Source: Dama dama (taxonomy: Eukaryota > Chordata > Mammalia > Artiodactyla > Cervidae). Taken from it: a DNA stretch of 64,000 bases. The position numbers and the translations under genes were made by a program. The notes beneath the pieces were generated by a model. It was not told the origin of the DNA and ran no database searches. It saw only the letters and a list, made by a program, of their open reading frames with translations. Numbering within the stretch: the stretch's first letter is position 1; every line of letters starts with the position of its first letter. The DNA is taken from positions 87,586,501 through 87,650,500 of the forward strand of contig NC_083692.1 of NCBI RefSeq assembly GCF_033118175.1, in the 5' to 3' direction. Shown one piece after another: positions 31,644-42,544 of the stretch.

Positions 31644-31959
31644 TTCAACAGGGCAGCAGGGGGAGGTGGGTGTTGCCACCTTCTGAGTCCCCAAACCACG
31701 ACCATCCGTGTAAGTCACCCCGCCCATGAGGAAACCCAGCCACACGCTGTAGCCGCGTAAGCAGTATCCCAGAGCAGGGCTTCTTCAGCTTTCAGCATCT
31801 CTCTGGTTCCCTGGCACTCAGCTGCTTAAGGCAGGCTCTTGCCTTATATAGGAGTTTATCCCAGCCCCGACTCCAGGCCCCAGCATGAATCTTACTGAGA
31901 CCCTGGTCACTGCACGGGTGAGGGATGAAGAAAATAAAAATGGGAATTCTACCCCTTGT
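31644..31959. other. Unique sequence
   Basis: Nothing recognised. Confidence 0.4.
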
Positions 31960-32180
31960 CGGTGCTTGGTAGGTGCCATTGCTTCATCTGCATGGGGTCA
32001 TTTAGTCCTCATGACAGCCCTGTAGGGTAAGGACTATTATTATCCCATATTATAGGTGGGTAACTAAGGTTCAGAGGCTGAAATCACTTGCCCAATGTTG
32101 CCCAGCCAGGAAAGAGCTGAGGTGGGATTTAGATTCAGGTATTCTGACTTCAAAACGGTGAGATTCATCATTCTGCTATG
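31960..32180 (+). mobile_element. MIR SINE
   Basis: A long copy: 'gtcatttagtcctcatgac', 'gccctgtagggtaaggac', 'tattattatcccatattat', 'cttgcccaatgttgccc', 'gtgggatttagattcagg'. Confidence 0.88.
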
Positions 32181-32236
32181 AGGTGAATGAGAGGAAACGA
32201 CCCTGGACCCCAAAGTCCACTGGTATAGGTTTGTTT

Positions 32237-32440
32237 CAGGGGGCTCAGTCGTTAAGAATCCACCTGCCAATGCAGGAGACTCAGGTTCGATCCCTGGGTC
32301 AGGAAGATCCCCTGGAGAAGGAAATGGTGACCCACTCCAGTATTCTTGCCTGGAGAATCCCCTGGACAGTGGAGCCTGGTGGACTATAGTCCATGGGGTC
32401 GCAAAGAGTCAGATATGACTGAGCTACTGAGCATGCTGCA
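32237..32440 (+). mobile_element. Bov-tA SINE
   Basis: Forward copy with 'caggttcgatccctgggtc', 'cactccagtattcttgcctgg' and 'ggggtcgcaaagagtcag'. The head is slightly shortened (starts 'cagggggctcagtc'). Confidence 0.95.
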
Positions 32441-33780
32441 TGGGTATGTTTGAGACCTCAGAATGAGGCAGCCGTGGGGTGGTGAGGGCACAGATGGGGT
32501 ACCCTTACCTTATTGTTGGGGTGGCGACCCAGCTACCCAACGTTCTGGCTTATCCTTCTGGGTCTCCTCTGCTTTGGTGCTGGGACAAATGGAACCTACA
32601 ACAGAACAGAACAGCCTCTTCAGGATAAAACCCAAGGAAGAAACAGCCAAGGGACTAGTGTCCCCTGGCAAAGGGAGGTGGAAATTTCCCTGTGGGGAAG
32701 GAGCCTTGGGCCCGGAGGCCTCTTAGGAGGCCTTCTCCACTTGCAGTTCATTCTTCTCACCCTCTTCTTCCCAGGGGCTGTGAGACACGGCTCTGATGCA
32801 TCTACCCCCCAGCCCGCAGCTGACTCCCAGCGCTTAGGACACACTTCTGCCACCCCACTCCCCACCCCGGACTCCAGCCTCTCCCGTGGGCCTCCACCAG
32901 ACCCAGGCAGTGTCTGCGTCTTTACGATTCCGTGTCTCAGTCTCGATCCTGGCCCATGGAGTCAAGGGGCAGACCAAGTTCCCTCGGTGTTTAAGGGCAA
33001 ACATCCAGTGGAGCTGCTGCTCCTGCCTTGGAACTGTCCCCTAAGAAGCGGATGTGGCCACTTCAGCCTCCATCCTATAACGATGTGGACCTGACCCCTC
33101 CTCCCCACAGGCTCCTGGAGACAGTTGAGTTCTCTGCTCTTTGGTGAACTTCCCTGTCTGCCTCCTCTGAAGGGTCACACCTTGCTCCCCCCACCAGGGG
33201 GCTCCCACCACTCCTCACGGGCCCCCAGGTGGTGGGCTGTGACAGCCCCCTGAGAGGGCCCAGCTTTCCTCTCTCCCTCAAAGTGTCCAGTTCTCTCAGC
33301 TACAACCTCTAACCTGGAGGGGCCTCTGGGGTCAAGCCAGATCTGCTTCTGGGGAGACACAGGAAGCCCCTCCTCAAGGAAGGAGGCTGAGCCCCCAAGG
33401 GAAGCTGGAGAAAACTCTGGAATGGGGCCTGAGGGCCTGTGGAGGGCAAGTACCAGAAATGGTGCCCTGACCCCACCACCCATCCATTCACGCAGTGAAA
33501 GTTACTGGGGGCTGCTCGGGGTCGGGCGCCGGGCAGGCTCTGGGAGGGAATCAGGAGACGTGGCTCTTCCCCTGTGGAGCACGGGGAACGGGGACAGCCA
33601 ACACACTGGGCAATCACAGGCTGCACGGTCAGGGCTGGGACCAAACCACCCCTCCTTCCTCAGCCTCAGGTCCTCATCTGTAAAATGGGCACACCACCAT
33701 TCATGCCCAGGGTGGGTGGGATGGTTGAATGAGACAACACATAGAAAATCTCCCCCGTGGTAACAGGTGTGTGCAGCATT
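32441..33780. other. GC-rich unique sequence
   Basis: It contains the longest open frame of the window (32513-33094), which has no ATG at its start and is judged chance. A reverse MIR-like stretch lies at 33640-33760 ('cctcaggtcctcatctgtaa'). Confidence 0.45.
33191..33205 (+). promoter_or_regulatory. CTCF-like core motif
   Basis: CCACCAGGGGGCTCC is one change from the consensus CTCF core. Predicted only. Confidence 0.5.
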
Positions 33781-34272
33781 TTCCGCACTGCAGGTTGAGT
33801 TGTAAGTGTGAGCTGCCAAGAATTTAGTGTCATGAACAACTTCTTTTACAAAGGAAATAGAATAAAAACATTACGTGCATCCTCTGAATTAAGAGTATTA
33901 TTTTGTGAAAATTCTACTTTAGTTATTAGTGTGTGTATATATACTGGGTCTTTTTTTTTTTCAAAGAAAAAATCTTTTTTTTCAAAGAAGGTTGAAGGCC
34001 ACTGACCTAGTAATCAGAGCAGGGCTTTGGGGTCATCTAGTTCCACCATTTATGACACCATGTGACACAGTTGCATATCTCTTCACCTCCAAGCCTCCCT
34101 GCAGTAGAGAATGACGAGACAGCACATGTGAACACGCTGCTCAGAACAGGCACCCAGGACATCACCGGGCCTCCAAACACGGCTGCCTCTTCTGTATGTT
34201 AGCATTGTGTAGATTACACATCAAGACCCCCCAAGTCAGGGGCTGATTATCTCTGACTGAAAACATGACAAG
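33781..34272. other. Unique sequence
   Basis: Short T-runs at 33951 and 33975. Nothing else is recognised. Confidence 0.4.
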
Positions 34273-34285
34273 TAAAAAGGAAGCT

Positions 34286-34510
34286 GTGGTGGGGTGGTGG
34301 GGTGGTGGTGTAGTTGCTAAGTCGTATCTGACTCTTGAGATCCCATCAACTGTAACCCGCCAGGCTCCTCTGTTCATGGGATTCTCCAGGCAAGAATACT
34401 GTAGCTGGTTGCCATGCCCTCCTCCAGGGGATCTTCCCAGCCAAGGAATTGAACCCAGGTCTCCTGCACTGCAGGAAGATTCTTTATAGACTGAGCTACC
34501 AGGGAAGCCC
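34286..34510 (-). mobile_element. Bov-tA SINE
   Basis: Reverse copy; its 3' tail is a GGTGG-rich run (34288-34311) instead of poly-A. Perfect 13-base TSD taaaaaggaagct at 34273-34285 and 34511-34523. Confidence 0.95.
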
Positions 34511-34549
34511 TAAAAAGGAAGCTAGTATTGTTATTGTTGTTTTTTCTAT

Positions 34550-34730
34550 GTCAATGACTAACATTTTCAGGCATTTGTGTGCTGGGCACCAACCTCATTT
34601 AACCCTCATGGCAGCTGGGTGAGGTAAATTCTATCATTATTCCCATTTTACAGCTGACAAAACTGAGGTAATGGGAGGTTGAGACTTAACAGCTTGTCTA
34701 GCTGACTCTTACTCCTGCCCCCACACCAGC
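34550..34730 (+). mobile_element. MIR SINE
   Basis: 'tgactaacattttcaggcat', 'cctcatttaaccctcatgg', 'cccattttacagctgac', 'cttaacagcttgtctag'. Confidence 0.82.
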
Positions 34731-35134
34731 CCCGCTCCCTACCTTGATTCAGGGTCTCCTCCGCCCCCGAGGTCCCCAGCGGCTCCAGTTCTGAGCCTCC
34801 TGGGCCCCAGCTGCCCTTTCTGCAGGCGCCCTGCCTGACTGCTCTGGCCCGGTAATTTCACGCACATGCCCGGCCTCACTCTACCACACTCCAGCTGTTT
34901 CTCATTTCAAAGCCCCACTCCTCAGCGCCTTCCGCACTTGGTAGCACCCAGCCAGCTGGTTACAGGAGTGGGGAGTGGGGAGCAGGAGGCAACCTGGTCT
35001 TCAGGGCCGAGCCAGGCCTGGGGGCTATGACCTGCAGCTCCCAGCTCCAGTCCAGAGTGGCCAGGAGAACAGGACTCTACCAAGGTCTGAGAAAGCCCCT
35101 GGAAAGGAAGTCCTCCCCACTGGAGCCCCAGCTC
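34731..35134. other. GC-rich unique sequence
   Basis: Nothing recognised. Confidence 0.4.
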
Positions 35135-35262
35135 AGGAGCTGAGCCCCGAGCCGGAAGTGGAGCACCAGCGCAGCCCGAGGGCGGGCCCGAGGTGCCACT
35201 GTCGCTGAAGCAGGCAGCCCGGGGCTGGGTACCAGCGTGGTGTCAGCCGCCAGCTCTTGCCA
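35135..35262. promoter_or_regulatory. Small CpG cluster
   Basis: About a dozen CpGs in some 125 bases ('ccccgagccgg', 'agcgcagcccgagggcggg'), well above the surrounding DNA, directly upstream of the next block. Too short for a classical CpG island. Confidence 0.45.
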
Positions 35263-35274
35263 CATCGATCATCC

Positions 35275-35920
35275 AGTCCTTAAGACATATTAAAATGGAT
35301 TTAAAAAGACATTTTGCATTTTCTCTCCTTAACACCCACATTATTGCCACACATCGGCTTTTGTTTTAATTAAAATCGGTTTTGAAATCCTCCATGAAAC
35401 TTCAGTGGGATTGTTAAAGGCGGCAATTTCCTTATCGGCAGCGCGTCCCCACAACATACTGTAATAGTTATTTTGTAACAAAGCACAAGTCTTATTAATT
35501 TAGCTCAATCAAATCAGCACCACGTTAATTTATGGGGCTGTAAAAATCTGGCGGTGCCGCTCTAGATCAAGGAACTTAGGGCAGGCAACAGACCAAGTGG
35601 GATGTTTATTTTGTACAATGGTCCCTAACTGCATTTCCATGATTTAAAAGCTTTCCGAGGCGTGCGATGATAATATTACATGCATATAGAATTGTGTGTT
35701 TGCTATGCCTCATTACTCCCCGCAGAGACCCAAAATCATTTGGTATTCAACTCCTACCTAAAATATTTCCTTTTACATACAAACATTTTTTCTTCTTTAA
35801 ATGGCTTCTCTATGTTAAAAAAAAATTTTTTCCGGGGCTATGAAGCAAGATCGTTTCCTACGTGGGATTCTATTTTGGTCCAGTGTTGATCTTTAGTGGT
35901 GATTACTAAGTGGGTAGCCG
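35275..35920. promoter_or_regulatory. Strong conserved non-coding element candidate
   Basis: About 640 bases with no repeat relic. It is A/T-rich yet keeps CpGs ('cacatcggc', 'aaatcggttttg', 'atcggcagcgcgtcc', 'tctggcggtgccgc', 'ccgaggcgtgcgatg'), the signature of purifying selection against CpG loss. Many homeodomain-type sites: 'tttaattaaaatcg', 'cttattaatttagc', 'cacgttaatttatgg'. No credible frame. Function as enhancer is inferred. Confidence 0.6.
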
Positions 35921-36209
35921 GTTTTTCCTCCTTCTTCCCCTCTGGCCATACCCTCCAAATTCGAAGCAGGTGAAGGTCTCCCTGGGATTCATTTTGCATT
36001 TTCTGCCCGCCCCCCACCCCCTACGTCTTGTTTCCTGATTCCTGTTTCCTGGTTTACTTTTATTGATGTCTACTTCAGCAACTAGAAATGTTTCTTTCTA
36101 ACTCACATCTTAATAGCAAAGCCCACAGTAACAATTATGATTTGCCAGGAGATGCAGTGTAACAGCCAGTGGGGGATTTGCAAGGCTTTGTGGGATGGGG
36201 AATTGAGCA
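35921..36209. other. Unique sequence
   Basis: Nothing recognised. Confidence 0.4.
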
Positions 36210-36335
36210 GTTGTGGGCTAGAAATGGGGAGATGGAGGCTCAGAGAGGGCAAGTGACCTGCCCAAAATCACACAGCAAGTAAGGAAGAGCACTGGACTCT
36301 GGGACTCAACCCAAAACCTCTGAGTTCCAATTTTC
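36210..36335 (+). mobile_element. MIR SINE
   Basis: 'gatggaggctcagagaggg', 'caagtgacctgcccaaaatc', 'acacagcaagtaaggaag', 'gactcaacccaaaacc'. Confidence 0.82.
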
Positions 36336-36909
36336 CCATTAGAATAAAGACGTACGAATTGGAAGGAGGTCACTCATGTGAAGGGCATAGCACAGGGCCT
36401 GGACACAGAGCGGGCCCTTAGCAATGTTCGGATATAACTGTATTGTCCTTGCTCCGCAAGGACTGGTCCTGTCTTTCAAGTGCCCGGCTCTGAATTGCAG
36501 AGCTGGGCGATGCTCAGATGCAAGCTAAGGGCAACTGACATCTTGCATATTTATGTCTACAGAGCTTCTCCTGAGTACAAAGATGCTTCCATCTGCTCCA
36601 GGGGGAGCACACACCTGCTCTGAGGATACAGACTAGGTGCTAAAATATAGCGTTAACTGTTGGACTCAAGACAACCTGTCAAAAGACAGGCAGCTGTGAA
36701 ACCCTATTTAATGGAGGAGAACACCAAGACTGCCTGAGAGTTTCGCTGACCACCCTCAGGCAAGACGACTGATGGCCAGGAAGAGAGTCCAGCCCAGGGC
36801 CACCGACTCCAAGGCCAGTGCCCTTTCTTGCACACTGACTGCCTTGGGCTCCCTGGCTGGTCCATAGGTGGCTGAGGCCTGGGCAGGAAACCTGCTTTCC
36901 GCCTGTGGT
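36336..36909. other. Unique sequence
   Basis: A short L2/MIR-like 'gcatagcacagggcctgg' at 36383. Otherwise nothing. Confidence 0.4.
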
Positions 36910-36924
36910 ATAAACAGCTGCTGA

Positions 36925-38132
36925 CAGGATCCTCTATGACCCACCTCCCAGAATATTGGAAATAAAAGCAAAAATAAACAAATGGGACCTAATGAAACTT
37001 AAAAGCTTTTGCACAACAAAGGAAACTATAAGCAAGGTGAAAAGACAGCCTTCAGAATGGGAGAAAATAATAGCAAATGAAGAAACAAAGGATTAATCTC
37101 AAAAAATATACAAGCAACTCCTGCAGCTCAATTCCAGAAAAATAAATGACCCAATCAAAAAATGGGCCAAAGATCTAAACAGACATTTCTCCAAAGAAGA
37201 CATACAGATGGCTAACAAACACATGAAAAGATACTCAACATCACTCATTATCAGAGAAATGCAAATCAAAACCTCAAGGAGGTACCATTACATGCCAGTC
37301 AGAATGGCTGCTATCCAAAAGTCTACCAGCAATAAATGCTGGAGAGGGTGTGGAGAAAAGGGAACCCTCCTACACTGTTGGTGGGAATGCAAACTAGTAC
37401 AACCACTATGGAGAACAGTGTGGAGATTTCTTTAAAAACTGGAAATAGAACTGCCATATGACGCAGCAATCCCACTCCTGGGCGTACACACTGAGGAACC
37501 CAGATCTGAACGAGACACGTGTACCCCAATGTTCATTGCAGCACTGTTTATAATAGCCAGGACATGGAAGCAACCTAGATGCCCATCAGCAGACGAATGG
37601 ATAAGAAAGCTGTGGTACATATACACTATGGAACATTACTCAGCCATTAAAAAGAATTCATTTGAATCAGTTCTAATGAGATGGATGAAACTGGAGCCCA
37701 TTATACAGAGTGAAGTAAGCCAGAAAGATAAAGACCAATACAATATACTAACGCATATATATGGAATTTAGAAAGATGGTAATGATAACCCTATATGCAA
37801 AACAGAAAAAGAGACACAGATGTACAGAACAGACTTTTAGACTCTGTGGGAGAAAGCGAAGATGGGATGTTCTGAGAGAACAGCAGTGAAACAAGTATAC
37901 TATCAAGGGTGAAACAGATCACCAGCCCAGGTTGGATGCATGAGACGGGTGCTCAGGGCTGGTGCACTGGGAAGACCCAGAGGGATGGGATGGAGAGGGA
38001 GGCAGGAGGGGGGATCGGGATGGGGAACACATGTAAATCCATGGCTGATTCATGTCAATGTATAGCAAAAACCACTACAATATTGTAAAGTAATTAGCCT
38101 CCAACAAATAAAAATAAATGGAAAAATAAAAA
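36925..38132 (+). mobile_element. L1-BT LINE, 5'-truncated, young
   Basis: About 1.2 kb of the L1 3' end: the ORF2 C-terminus (HCWWECKLVQPLWRTVW, TWKQPRCPSADEW, YIYTMEHYSAIKKN), a G-rich 3' UTR ('gatgggatggagagggaggc') and the terminus 'caaaaaccactacaatattg' plus A-rich tail. Two open pieces (37208-37435, 37529-37771) are separated by a stop or frameshift. Perfect 15-base TSD ataaacagctgctga at 36910-36924 and 38133-38147. RT and endonuclease are missing. Confidence 0.96.
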
Positions 38133-38147
38133 ATAAACAGCTGCTGA

Positions 38148-38561
38148 TATGACAGCATTTGAAAGGTACCCCTGGTTCCCCTTCTGACTGTGGTCAAGGC
38201 TTACAGAGAATCATCCTCTAGGTTAAGTCTGGCCTTTTCCGTGTTTATGCACTTTAACTATATGGGCCACATCATCCACCAAGTTTTCTTCTCTGTCCCA
38301 TTAGTGAGCATGAGTTTCTGGTTAGTCCAGGCAGCAGGAGAGCTCCCTGCCCGGCAGGGGCCTTTGTGTTGGGGGTGGAGACTCTGTCAAGTGACTCCCA
38401 GATGCCATCGTATCTTCAGTGACAATGACATGGGGGACTCACTGCCTTCAGAGACAGTCCACACATTGACTGGACAAAGCTCTGGTTTGAAACTGACCTT
38501 TCCTCATAGAACCCAAACCAACACTGTCAGTAAAGCATTAATGAAGTGCAAAAAGGGAATG
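38148..38561. other. Unique sequence
   Basis: Nothing recognised. Confidence 0.4.
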
Positions 38562-38886
38562 TGTTAGTCGCTCAATTGTATCTGATCCTATGCGGCCCTG
38601 TGGACTGTAGCCCACCAGGCTCCTCTGTCTATGGAATTCTCCAGGCAAGAATACTGGAGTGGGTTGCCAATTGCCTTCTTCAGGGGATCTTCCCAACCCA
38701 GAGGCTGAACCCAGAGATCCCACGTTGCAGGCAGATTCTTTACCATCTGAGCCACCAGGGAAGCCCCAGAATACTGGAGTGGGTTGCCACTGCCATCTCC
38801 AGGGGATCTTCCTGACTCAGGGATTGAACCCAAGTCTCCTGCATCACAGGCAGATTCTTTACCGCCTGAGCCACTGGGGAAGCCCC
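38562..38886 (-). mobile_element. BOV-A2 SINE (two-unit form)
   Basis: Reverse copy with the body-plus-head unit followed by a second partial unit: 'agccaccagggaagccccag' then 'aatactggagtgggttgcc' again, ending in 'gagccactggggaagcccc'. This dimer layout defines BOV-A2. Confidence 0.93.
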
Positions 38887-39719
38887 GACTTACAAATGGC
38901 CGGGCATGCTCTCAGATCTGCCCAATTCTAAGAGCTTCCAGGGTCACCTGGAGAGGAAGGATGTGATAGCCATGCCAAGTGCCAACCTATTAATACGTAA
39001 GCTGGTGAAGGCCAAGAGAGCTATCTCTGTGGACCTGGGCAGGCAAGGCCCCAGGTCCCAGAGGGCCAGAGCAGCAGAGGTGAAGTTACAGGACAGGAGA
39101 AGATGGGGCAGGGGCTTCCAGGCCTAGGGCAGACGCATGTGCAGTGTGCGTGGCCCCAAGGCCTCCGGTGAGTAATGAAGCCAGAAAAGTCATAGCCAAG
39201 GGGCGGAGTTCTGGGCTGATCCAAACCCTTTGGTTAAGTTCCAGGAAAAGACCATTAAGAAGGCGAGATGTGAGCTGAGAGGGCCTGTGGGATGAAGCTT
39301 CAGAGCAGGCATCATAACTGGGTGGTGACGTCAAGACAGATAGCCTCACTGTCGGCTTAAGTCAACAAGTACTTCGGAAAACCTGCATCAGGCCCAGCAC
39401 CAGGCGGGCTCAGGAGAGCAGCGGAAGGTGCTCTCCATTCAGACCCTGTCCTCCTGGGGCAGCCACTGGTGGAGAGTCTGTAGACTCCAGGGCCCACTTC
39501 ATCCTGCTGAGCGAGTTGGTTCCCGTTTCCTGCCCAGTTCGGTTTCTCCGTCTGTGGTGCGCTGTGGGGGGTGGACCCTGGAGGAAACGGAAATGTTCAT
39601 GGAGCAGGCTGCTCCTTGGACACTCTAGCTCAGTCTCTGCAAACAAGTGCTAAGCAGGTCCCGTGCCTGAACCAGCCTGCGAGTCACCGCAGAAAAGAGG
39701 CAGCAACTGGGTTGCTTTC
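38887..39719. other. Unique sequence
   Basis: No repeat or exon is recognised. Confidence 0.4.
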
Positions 39720-39731
39720 AAAATGGCTTCT

Positions 39732-39871
39732 GGGACTTCCCTGGTGGCCCAGCGGCTAAGACTCGACCCTTCCAATTCAGGGGGCACGGGTTCAATCCCT
39801 GGCCAGGGAACTAAGAGCCCACATGCTACACAGCCAAAATAAATAAATTTAAATTAAAAAGAAATGTTTTA
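39732..39871 (+). mobile_element. CHR-1-type SINE
   Basis: 'gggacttccctggtggccc', 'gggttcaatccctggccagg', 'cccacatgctacacagcc', A-rich tail. Perfect 12-base TSD aaaatggcttct at 39720-39731 and 39872-39883. Confidence 0.93.
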
Positions 39872-39883
39872 AAAATGGCTTCT

Positions 39884-40116
39884 CTCAGATGAAGCACAGT
39901 GAGATCGTGGAGTATCTTTGTGTGAATTTGAAGAAGGCACCCCCTTGGCATGTATATGGCTCCACATGTCCCCAGACTGGCACATGGGCCACAGGAGGGA
40001 CGTCAGCCTTTACAGCCTCATGGGCTGGGCACACTTGTGCAATAAACAACTTGAACAACTGTAGTTAGTGGCTTTGCCCCAGACCCCAATCAAGCGCTCA
40101 AAACCCCGAGACCTTC
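39884..40116. other. Unique sequence
   Basis: Nothing recognised. Confidence 0.4.
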
Positions 40117-40250
40117 GGACTTCCCTGGTGGTCCAGTGAGTAGGACTCTGCTTCCAAAGCAGGGGCCACAGATGTGATCCCTGGCTGGGGAACCAAGATC
40201 CCACATGCCGTACGACTCGGCCAAAAAATTAAAAAAACAAACAAAAAAAA
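40117..40250 (+). mobile_element. CHR-1-type SINE
   Basis: 'ggacttccctggtggtccag', 'gtgatccctggctggggaac', 'gatcccacatgccg', then AAAAAAACAAACAAAAAAAA. Confidence 0.92.
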
Positions 40251-40609
40251 CCCCCAGCTCTTTGTAGTCATTATTGGTGAAAAGTTCCAGGCTTAGGCTC
40301 CCCCTAGACATATGAATCGCCCCAGATCTAAGCCAGGACTCTCCCCAAAAGAGAAAAAAAGCTGTGCTCTAGTACTCCCACCACCCAGACCAACTCGCTC
40401 AGAAACAGCATCACTACACTACCTCTCCTGTCACCCCTTCATTCCTTTCACAGAGGGACAGGTGGACACGGCCGGGAGGAGAGGACAAACCCCCGAAGCC
40501 CCTTTCTGCAGTCAGGGCCAAACCTTCGCCTTCTTCTTGCTGCTCTTTAAGAAGCTTTCTAAAGAAGAGGAACCTCCCGCGGTAGCAGATGGCGGATAAG
40601 TAGGAATGG
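40251..40609. other. Unique sequence
   Basis: Nothing recognised; it leads into the next block. Confidence 0.4.
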
Positions 40610-41240
40610 TAAATAGTTTTAATTACTGCATAATGTAAGTGAGACAATAAAGGGGAGACAGTGGAAGCAAGCTGCTGCCGCCGAGGCCCTGAAACTGTTG
40701 TGGGGCCCAATTTGTCTGGCATGTGCTGTTCCTAGTCTTGGGAGGGCTTTAAAGAGAACGCCGAAAATATTAATTGCCCGCCTCACTGGCCCATCCATCT
40801 TCACAACCGAGTAACACGCTTTTTTAATTTCAGGGGAATCGTTTTCAAATGGGAATCATGCAAATGAGTATTTTAGCTATTCATTTGTTTTACTGCGAGC
40901 GCTTTGTGAGCAAATGGCCTACAGCTTGCAATGAATTAAAAGACATGGGCACTGGAGACCGATTTTTAATACAAAGTCTTGACTCGGAGACGACCCCGAC
41001 CAGCAGCACAGAAAATGTTGGCATAGCAACTTTGGGCATTTTCATGCAAATTGGCTTCTATATAGATGATACGAATGCAATGTTTTCCTTCAACTAATCA
41101 TCATAAAATTAGTTTCACTATATTTAAATGCCTCCACTTAATGCATTATATCCATATGCATGAAATTGCCTCTGCTAATGCAGTACATAAAATGCCAAAG
41201 ATACAATGAATAGCCAAATTGCAAGCAGTTATGTTATCTC
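40610..41240. promoter_or_regulatory. Strong conserved non-coding element candidate with octamers
   Basis: Repeat-free, A/T-rich, yet with retained CpGs ('gctgccgccgagg', 'gagaacgccgaaaat', 'ctgcgagcgctttg', 'gactcggagacgacccc'). Two exact ATGCAAAT octamers (40858-40865, 41044-41051) plus 'ttaattactgcat', 'atattaattgcccg' and 'ctaatgcagtac'. An 82-codon ATG frame at 40849-41097 lies inside; I see no protein family in it and judge it chance. Role as enhancer is inferred. Confidence 0.6.
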
Positions 41241-41266
41241 CCATAAAAACAACTCCCCTCCCCCTT

Positions 41267-41284
41267 CTTTTTTTTTTTTTTTTT
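41267..41284. repeat. Poly-T run
   Basis: 18 T with no SINE body next to it; followed by 'gtgagtgtgagtg' and, at 41362, a short (AC)7. Confidence 0.95.
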
Positions 41285-42544
41285 GTGAGTGTGAGTGTTA
41301 TTGAGTATGTGGGCGCCAAAGGCATCTATCAAAAATTGCTATTAACCCACAGACTCATATACACACACACACACATCCCAAAGTCCTCTACAGTTAAGTA
41401 ACATTAAGGCTGTAACACAATTTAACAAAAGCCAGACAAGGTCAGGACTGGGCAGCCTCCCCTCATTCAGAGCCAGTGGTCAGATGAGACAGTGGCAGCA
41501 CCTGCCCTGTTTTGCATTAGCTCCAATACGGGCTGGGGCCCCCCGCACTTCCTCCCCATATGTGCTGAACTGGAGGCCTGAGAGGTATGTGTCTGAGCCA
41601 ATCTGGAGAAGACCAGTTGGACCAAGAATTCAACTGGAGATAAACAAAGATGGAGCCCTTCTTGGTGGGAACAGTCCCAGAAGGCTGGCCCTGGTAGATT
41701 AGCGAGATGAAAACTCAGGAGGAACATGATCAAAGTCAGTAACTGAGAAAAGGCTGGTGCGGAAGGAAGGTAGGTAACGTCCGGGGAAGCCTTATGCTCT
41801 GGGTGCTGTCCTTGGCGCTCGACACCTGCCATGTCACGTCATCTTCACTACAGTGAAGGAACTGAAGAAGTCAATGCGCTCATCGCTGGTCTTGTGCACC
41901 CTGAAGTGAGTCTCAGTGAAACTGAGGAACACAGCTGAGGTTATATGATCTGTAAGCGCCCGAAGAAGGATTCAAACTCAGATTTCTGCAGTCCCAGTGC
42001 TGCCTGTCCTCCGTGTCAGGCTGCCCCCTGCAGGACACATGGAGTGATGGCAGGAATGGGCTCTCTTGTTTGCTCTTTTTTTTTTTGCTCCAAGTGGAGC
42101 TGTCCTCAGCGGCAGGGCAGGCGCTATGAGAGAAGGTGATAGTCTTGTGAGTCTTTCCTTCAACACTGAGGCTTGATTCTCCTTCTGTTTCTGATGAGAC
42201 CTCAGCCCAGACTCCAAATTCCCCAGGGTCAAAAGGGTTAGGCTTCACATGGACAGAGGGCATCACCCTCCAATCCACTAACTGGGCCCCTATCTCTTTC
42301 AATCCACTGAGAAAGTCAGGGTTTGTCTCCATTCCAGCCTTGGTGGCTTTGAAATTTGGCTTAAATATGTGGGTGCTAGGCAATTCCAGGGTAGGGGCTA
42401 CCAGGGAGAGAAGCAAGAGGTGAATTTGGAAAAACACAAGCCCTTCCTTCCCACCTGGTGATAAAGTTCCACCTCAGGAATTCTCCAATTCTCATTCGTT
42501 GGAGGACTCTGTGTTTGGCTTAAGTAGGGGTGGCATTTCCTCAC
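41285..42544. other. Mostly unique sequence
   Basis: A possible diverged MIR at 41830-41990 ('aaactgaggaacacagctgag', 'ggattcaaactcagatttc'). No gene is visible. Confidence 0.4.

Noticed and set aside
32513..33094. Longest open frame of the window, 193 codons, with a hydrophobic signal-peptide-like start
   Set aside because: The first codon is TTG and no ATG occurs until the very end. A frame of this length is expected about once by chance in 64 kb read in six frames. No family recognised.
40849..41097. 82-codon ATG frame inside a conserved-element candidate
   Set aside because: No recognisable domain or splice site, and the surrounding conserved-looking sequence extends well beyond the frame, which fits non-coding constraint better. 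A codon-substitution (PhyloCSF) test would settle it.
41267..41284. Poly-T run as Pol III terminator or SINE tail
   Set aside because: No Pol III gene or SINE body adjoins it.
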